Assembly (NCBI RefSeq): GCF_000485595.1
Contig: NW_014578814.1
Span: 3,806-23,989, forward strand
Length of the DNA: 20,184 nucleotides
From: Priapulus caudatus
Taxonomy: Eukaryota > Priapulida > Priapulimorpha > Priapulimorphida > Priapulidae
Direction: 5' to 3'
In this document: positions 17,480 through 20,184 of the stretch, piece by piece
Numbering within the stretch: the stretch's first letter is position 1
How the letters are laid out: each line of letters begins with the position of its first letter
Made by a program: the position numbers and the translations under genes
Notes under the pieces: generated by a model
Told to the model about the DNA's origin: nothing
Seen by the model: the letters and a program-made list of their open reading frames with translations, nothing else
The model's database searches: none

Positions 17480-18138
17480 CACATATATGCGTGTGCACGT
17501 ACGCGTGTGTATGTACTATACTCACACATATATGCGTGTGCACGTATGCGTGTGCACGTACGTGTGTGTATGTGCTATACTCACACTGTGTTTGTTGTGA
17601 TGACAGAGCCAGGTACGGAAAGCGCGGCGGCAGCGATAGAGAACGTGGCGGACGCGGTGACTCATGCGCGATTCGTCGGCACCGACCCCAGCTCTGACGA
17701 GGTCGTTCTTATGAAGATCCTGCATGTGAGTGAACTCTGCTACACAGTCTGCTACCATCCCCTCCAGACGCGAACATTTAGTGATTACTTTGAGCGATAT
17801 TTATTTATTTTAGTTATATTTAATGATCATAACAACTGGTTTTAAAGAATTACAGTTGTGTTTAGTCGTAATCATTTTAAATGCATCCCGATGCATCCAT
17901 GATTGAATCCTGTCGATAGAATTGGATTCACGCCCGAAATAATTGTACTTATTCCGATATACTTATTTGTGGGAGCGGGTTTTGCTATCAGTGTGAGTGG
18001 GTTTACTACACCTGAGTCTCACCTGTGTGTCGTGTGATGTTTCTACAGGTGCTGCGGACGTTGATGCTGTCCAGCGTCGGCATACAGCTAACTAACGAAT
18101 CCATCTGCGAAATCATGCAATCCTGCTTCCGCATCTGC
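16050..18138 (+). CDS. GBF1: Golgi brefeldin A-resistant guanine nucleotide exchange factor 1, 5' exons only, interrupted
   Basis: GBF1 activates ARF1 at the cis-Golgi and is needed for COPI recruitment. Five coding exons are seen: 16050-16151, 16920-16980, 17278-17409, 17607-17725 and 18049-18138, with GT-AG borders and consistent phases (168 residues). Conserved pieces: [11 protein letters not shown] and KRTSRW in exon 1, [20 protein letters not shown] and [12 protein letters not shown] in exon 3, [20 protein letters not shown] and LMKILH in exon 4, and [27 protein letters not shown] in exon 5. This is the N-terminal half of the DCB dimerisation domain; the Sec7 catalytic domain is not in the window. 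After RIC the family continues FEMRLSELLRK, but here the next codon is TAA and the sequence becomes CCCTAA-type repeat with no donor site. The gene is therefore broken or misassembled at 18138/18139. Confidence 0.94.
16229..16508. mobile_element. TIR element in GBF1 intron 1, possible 6-bp target duplication
   Basis: The left end CAGGGTTTCTT and the right complement match for 11 bp; the match resumes (ATACAnAGGAGGCA) after a 13-base insertion in the left end. The adjacent flanks are ACTTAG and AGTTAG, a 6-bp match with one change. Three ACAACGGC motifs (16412, 16442, 16463) lie near the right end, as expected for transposase-binding subterminal repeats. Length is 280 bp. Confidence 0.78.
16509..16919 (+). 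other. Remainder of GBF1 intron 1
   Basis: AT- and GT-rich sequence with a direct repeat AGCTATAGTTATA at about 16557 and 16579. Nothing else was recognised. Confidence 0.4.
16920..16980 (+). CDS. GBF1: GBF1 coding exon 2
   Basis: The acceptor TTTTTAG ends at 16919 and the donor GTAAGA begins at 16981. It encodes [20 protein letters not shown], aligned by eye with human EERDPLLHSFGHLKEVLNSIT. It ends in phase 1. Confidence 0.88.
17278..17409 (+). CDS. GBF1: GBF1 coding exon 3
   Basis: The acceptor TTGTCAAG ends at 17277 (weak pyrimidine tract) and the donor GTAAGA begins at 17410. It encodes [20 protein letters not shown] through NKFLCYGLI, collinear with the family without gaps. Confidence 0.92.
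17455..17586. repeat. (TA)n plus a tandem ~50-60-bp minisatellite in GBF1 intron 3
   Basis: (TA)n at 17455-17479 is followed by two copies of an ATATATGCGTGTGCACGTA...CTATACTCACAC unit (17480-17527 and 17528-17586). The second copy is longer through an internal repeat of GCGTGTGCACGTA. Confidence 0.85.
17607..17725 (+). CDS. GBF1: GBF1 coding exon 4
   Basis: The acceptor GATGACAG ends at 17606 and the donor GTGAGT begins at 17726. It encodes [20 protein letters not shown] and on to [10 protein letters not shown]. The [14 protein letters not shown] motif is highly diagnostic. Confidence 0.94.
18049..18138 (+). pseudogene. GBF1: GBF1 coding exon 5, 3' part replaced by repeat DNA
   Basis: The acceptor TTTCTACAG ends at 18048. 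It encodes [20 protein letters not shown] then [10 protein letters not shown], followed at once by TAA (18139-18141) within CCCTAA-like repeat. Homologues continue with FEMRLSE, so the exon is cut without a splice donor. The coding part itself shows no decay, which points to a recent event or an assembly join. Confidence 0.88.
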
Positions 18139-19230
18139 TAAACCCTAACCCTATCCCTAATTCTAAAATAAAACAAAATTAGCCCAAAATAATAAAAAAT
18201 AAAATAAATAAGAGACAAAATTAGCCAATCAGAGCCGTCCCCTAGCGGATCACTATCTCTCCCCTGTGCAAATTTCCTATGACATTGACGCCGTACGTCA
18301 CTTTCGTCGCGTCACACTGTTCGTCTGGTACACTGGTAAACACCACACGTAATATTGGCAACGTACTTATTTCCTTCCAGATTTTTGTGATCAAAAGCCA
18401 CGTGTAAGACTTTTAAGAATGGCGAAGGAGCTGAAAGCCTTTCCTAACTAATTTCAAATTTACATCGACAAAAAACATAGTTGGTGAGTATTTATCCGGC
18501 AGCACTGCAGCGGAGTAATGACTAAGTAATGCCGTGTAATGGCAGTAATGTCTAATGCCGTAATGAATAATTACAATTTTAATGACAAAAGTAATGCAGT
18601 AATACTATTACTACCCACACCAAAACCACCAAAATCGTCGGTGTGGGCATTGGTCAGAGGAATCTCGGACTATACAGATATGTACCCGAGGTAGTTTTAG
18701 GTTGTTTAGTATTGTGTTTATATTTTTATATGAGCCTGAGGTATGTTTAGGGGAAGGGTTAGGGTTAGTGTTCGGGTTAGGGTACACTTCTGTAGTACAA
18801 GTCTGGTACACTTTGTGTATACATATATGTACCTCGGGTACATATCTGTAGTACCTGATACGACAACGACCCCTTGAGCATAAGTATGAGCATGATCGTT
18901 GCGAATTTACGTAACCGATCAGGGTGCTACAAATTTATTTTCCCATGGGCAAATAGAGGCAAAAGGAGGCAAATTGGAGGCAAAAGTCACTTGCGCAAAA
19001 AAAATAAAGAAATACATAAGATATTTTTCTAATATGAATTTAAAGGCTCACAATGTGCATCCAAACGCTAATTTCTCCAGTACTAGACTAGCAAATACTT
19101 CGTGGCATGCATAATCACACTACATTATGACAAAATAAACTCTAGTTCCTCCCATTTCACTGTCGTTGTCTTATAAAAGGTATTTTGAAAATACCTCCAA
19201 TGTTGTTGAAATTCTCCGATGTTGTTGACC

Positions 19231-19268
19231 AGGGCTCGAATTAAGCGACGAGAAGGGCAAGGCAACTA
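19231..19268. mobile_element. Start of hAT-like element in second block, cut short
   Basis: CAGGGCTCGAATTAAGCGACG directly follows TTGTTGAC, the intact form of the 8-bp target duplication seen at 11357-11364. After about 37 bases it is replaced by the inverted TTAA-element copy. Confidence 0.8.
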
Positions 19269-19279
19269 AACGTCCGGTG

Positions 19280-20184
19280 CTCAAAGCTCACCAATGCGGC
19301 ATCCAAACGCTAATTTCTCGCAGTATATCTAGCTAAATACTTCGTGTCATGCATAATGCACACTACCTATGACAAAATAAACTCTAGTTGCTCATTTCAC
19401 GCGCATTTGCTAAAACCACAAGAAAGACGGTGAGAAAATGGCATCTCTGGCCGCAAACGCGCGACTGTTTCCAAAAGATAGCCTCGAAGGTGGTGACGTG
19501 CGTCAACATGTTTTTATCTTGCTGCGCCCGTACGCTGTACCGCAGCACCGCTGGCACGGTTGGCTTGGGAATTGGAAACTGTCACAAAAGGGCTCAGAAT
19601 TAACCGACGGCACCGACGGCCAAATTGGCCTCGGTGCCCCTATCCAATCGCCGTACCTGCCCTGAAAATCCAACTGACGCGACGGCAGTTCCACCGTATG
19701 CGCTTTGCCTTTGTGTAATTGGCCGTCGGTGCCCTTTAATCATACTGCCCTAGTTTCGTTTTAGTCGAGTCAACATAAACCACGTGCGCAGTGCGTGCCT
19801 GTAGTTGCAATGATGAGTTTAAAACCGATAAATCGCAGAAATGGATCAAGAACAGCATTCGGAATTATTCGCTCCTGAATAGCGGGCATTGGTAAGCTGT
19901 TTAGGAGCTTTTGTTACTGTACTTCCATAGCAGACGGAAGGGGTACAGGGGGTCGGTGTTAGCCCGTGTTGAAGCTTACTGGGGCATATTGTTTTAGTAC
20001 TATTAAAGCAAAGACGATGTGATTACTAATCTTGTTATGAGTTTTCGCTTTATTTTAAAAGAGTGCCTTTGTGCCCTTCTCAAATTTGAGGTTGCCTCTG
20101 GTGCCCTCTTTAAAATTGTCTCTGTGGCCTTCCATTTAGAGAAAATTCAAGGCGGATTTCTCACGATGCCTAAAAAAATTGGGC
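19280..20184. mobile_element. Inverted copy of the TTAA element plus hAT-like element
   Basis: 19280-19410 matches the TTAA-element TIR. The segment around 19590-20184 corresponds to the hAT-like element of 11365-11972 read on the opposite strand (for example GCCTTGAATTTTCTCTAAA at 11431 has its complement near 20138). It continues past the window. The expected TTAA at its outer edge is not present, so simple insertion is not proved. Confidence 0.8.

Larger units (their letters stand above)
18139..20184. repeat. Second, rearranged copy of the 10.2-12.3 kb repeat block, incomplete at window end
   Basis: 18139-19265 follows 10240-11400 in the same order and orientation: CCCTAA repeat, promoter-like segment, left-truncated TIR element, left TIR of the TTAA element, start of the hAT-like element. 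At about 19270 the sequence switches to the reverse complement of the other half, from the outer TIR (19280) inward through the hAT-like element to the window end. Copies differ by many 1-3 base indels. Near 18614-18647 a hairpin-bearing segment (CCCACACC...GGTGTGGG) replaces unrelated sequence of the first copy. Confidence 0.9.

Noticed and set aside
1-20184. CRISPR array, phage defence or operon-like system
   Set aside because: The regular repeats have no unique spacers between them, genes contain introns, and all recognised proteins are animal housekeeping genes.

Overview
This is nuclear DNA from an animal, probably a marine invertebrate; phylum and species cannot be named from the sequence. 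Three conserved eukaryotic genes lie on the + strand, all with GT-AG introns and GC-rich exons in AT-rich surroundings: the last exon of prolidase (PEPD, 253-491), a complete CDC6 replication-licensing gene (non-coding first exon ending at 3236, coding exons 4979-8139), and the first five coding exons of the Golgi ARF exchange factor GBF1 (16050-18138). Exon phases and peptides were read by eye against remembered family sequences; no alignment was run.

Layout. 1-252 is a 41-bp tandem array that repeats the PEPD 3' splice site. 253-491 is the PEPD C-terminus, followed by a 33-bp minisatellite (561-905). 906-3100 is AT-rich intergenic DNA with two small hAT-like elements, microsatellites and a palindrome. 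3100-3236 is a CpG-rich promoter with NRF1-like and E2F-like sites, followed by the CDC6 first intron and body. 8140-10180 holds the presumed CDC6 3' UTR, a GC-rich inverted repeat and a run of 36 G. 10186-15425 is dense in non-autonomous DNA transposons, several nested: a hAT-like element inside a TTAA-flanked element, and another hAT-like element inside one arm of an inverted repeat. 16050-18138 is the GBF1 5' end. From 18139 to the window end there is a second, rearranged copy of the 10.2-12.3 kb repeat block.

The GBF1 reading frame stops abruptly where that second block begins: the DCB-domain peptide ends at ...SCFRIC and the next codon, TAA, lies inside telomere-like CCCTAA repeat. This is either a transposon or segmental insertion into a coding exon, or an assembly misjoin. 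The three genes are not an operon and have no obvious functional link (peptide turnover, origin licensing, Golgi trafficking). No CRISPR, bacterial operon, tRNA or rRNA was seen. The most unusual features are the tandemly copied splice acceptor, the composite nested repeat block with its broken GBF1 exon, and candidate elements with 6-bp target duplications.
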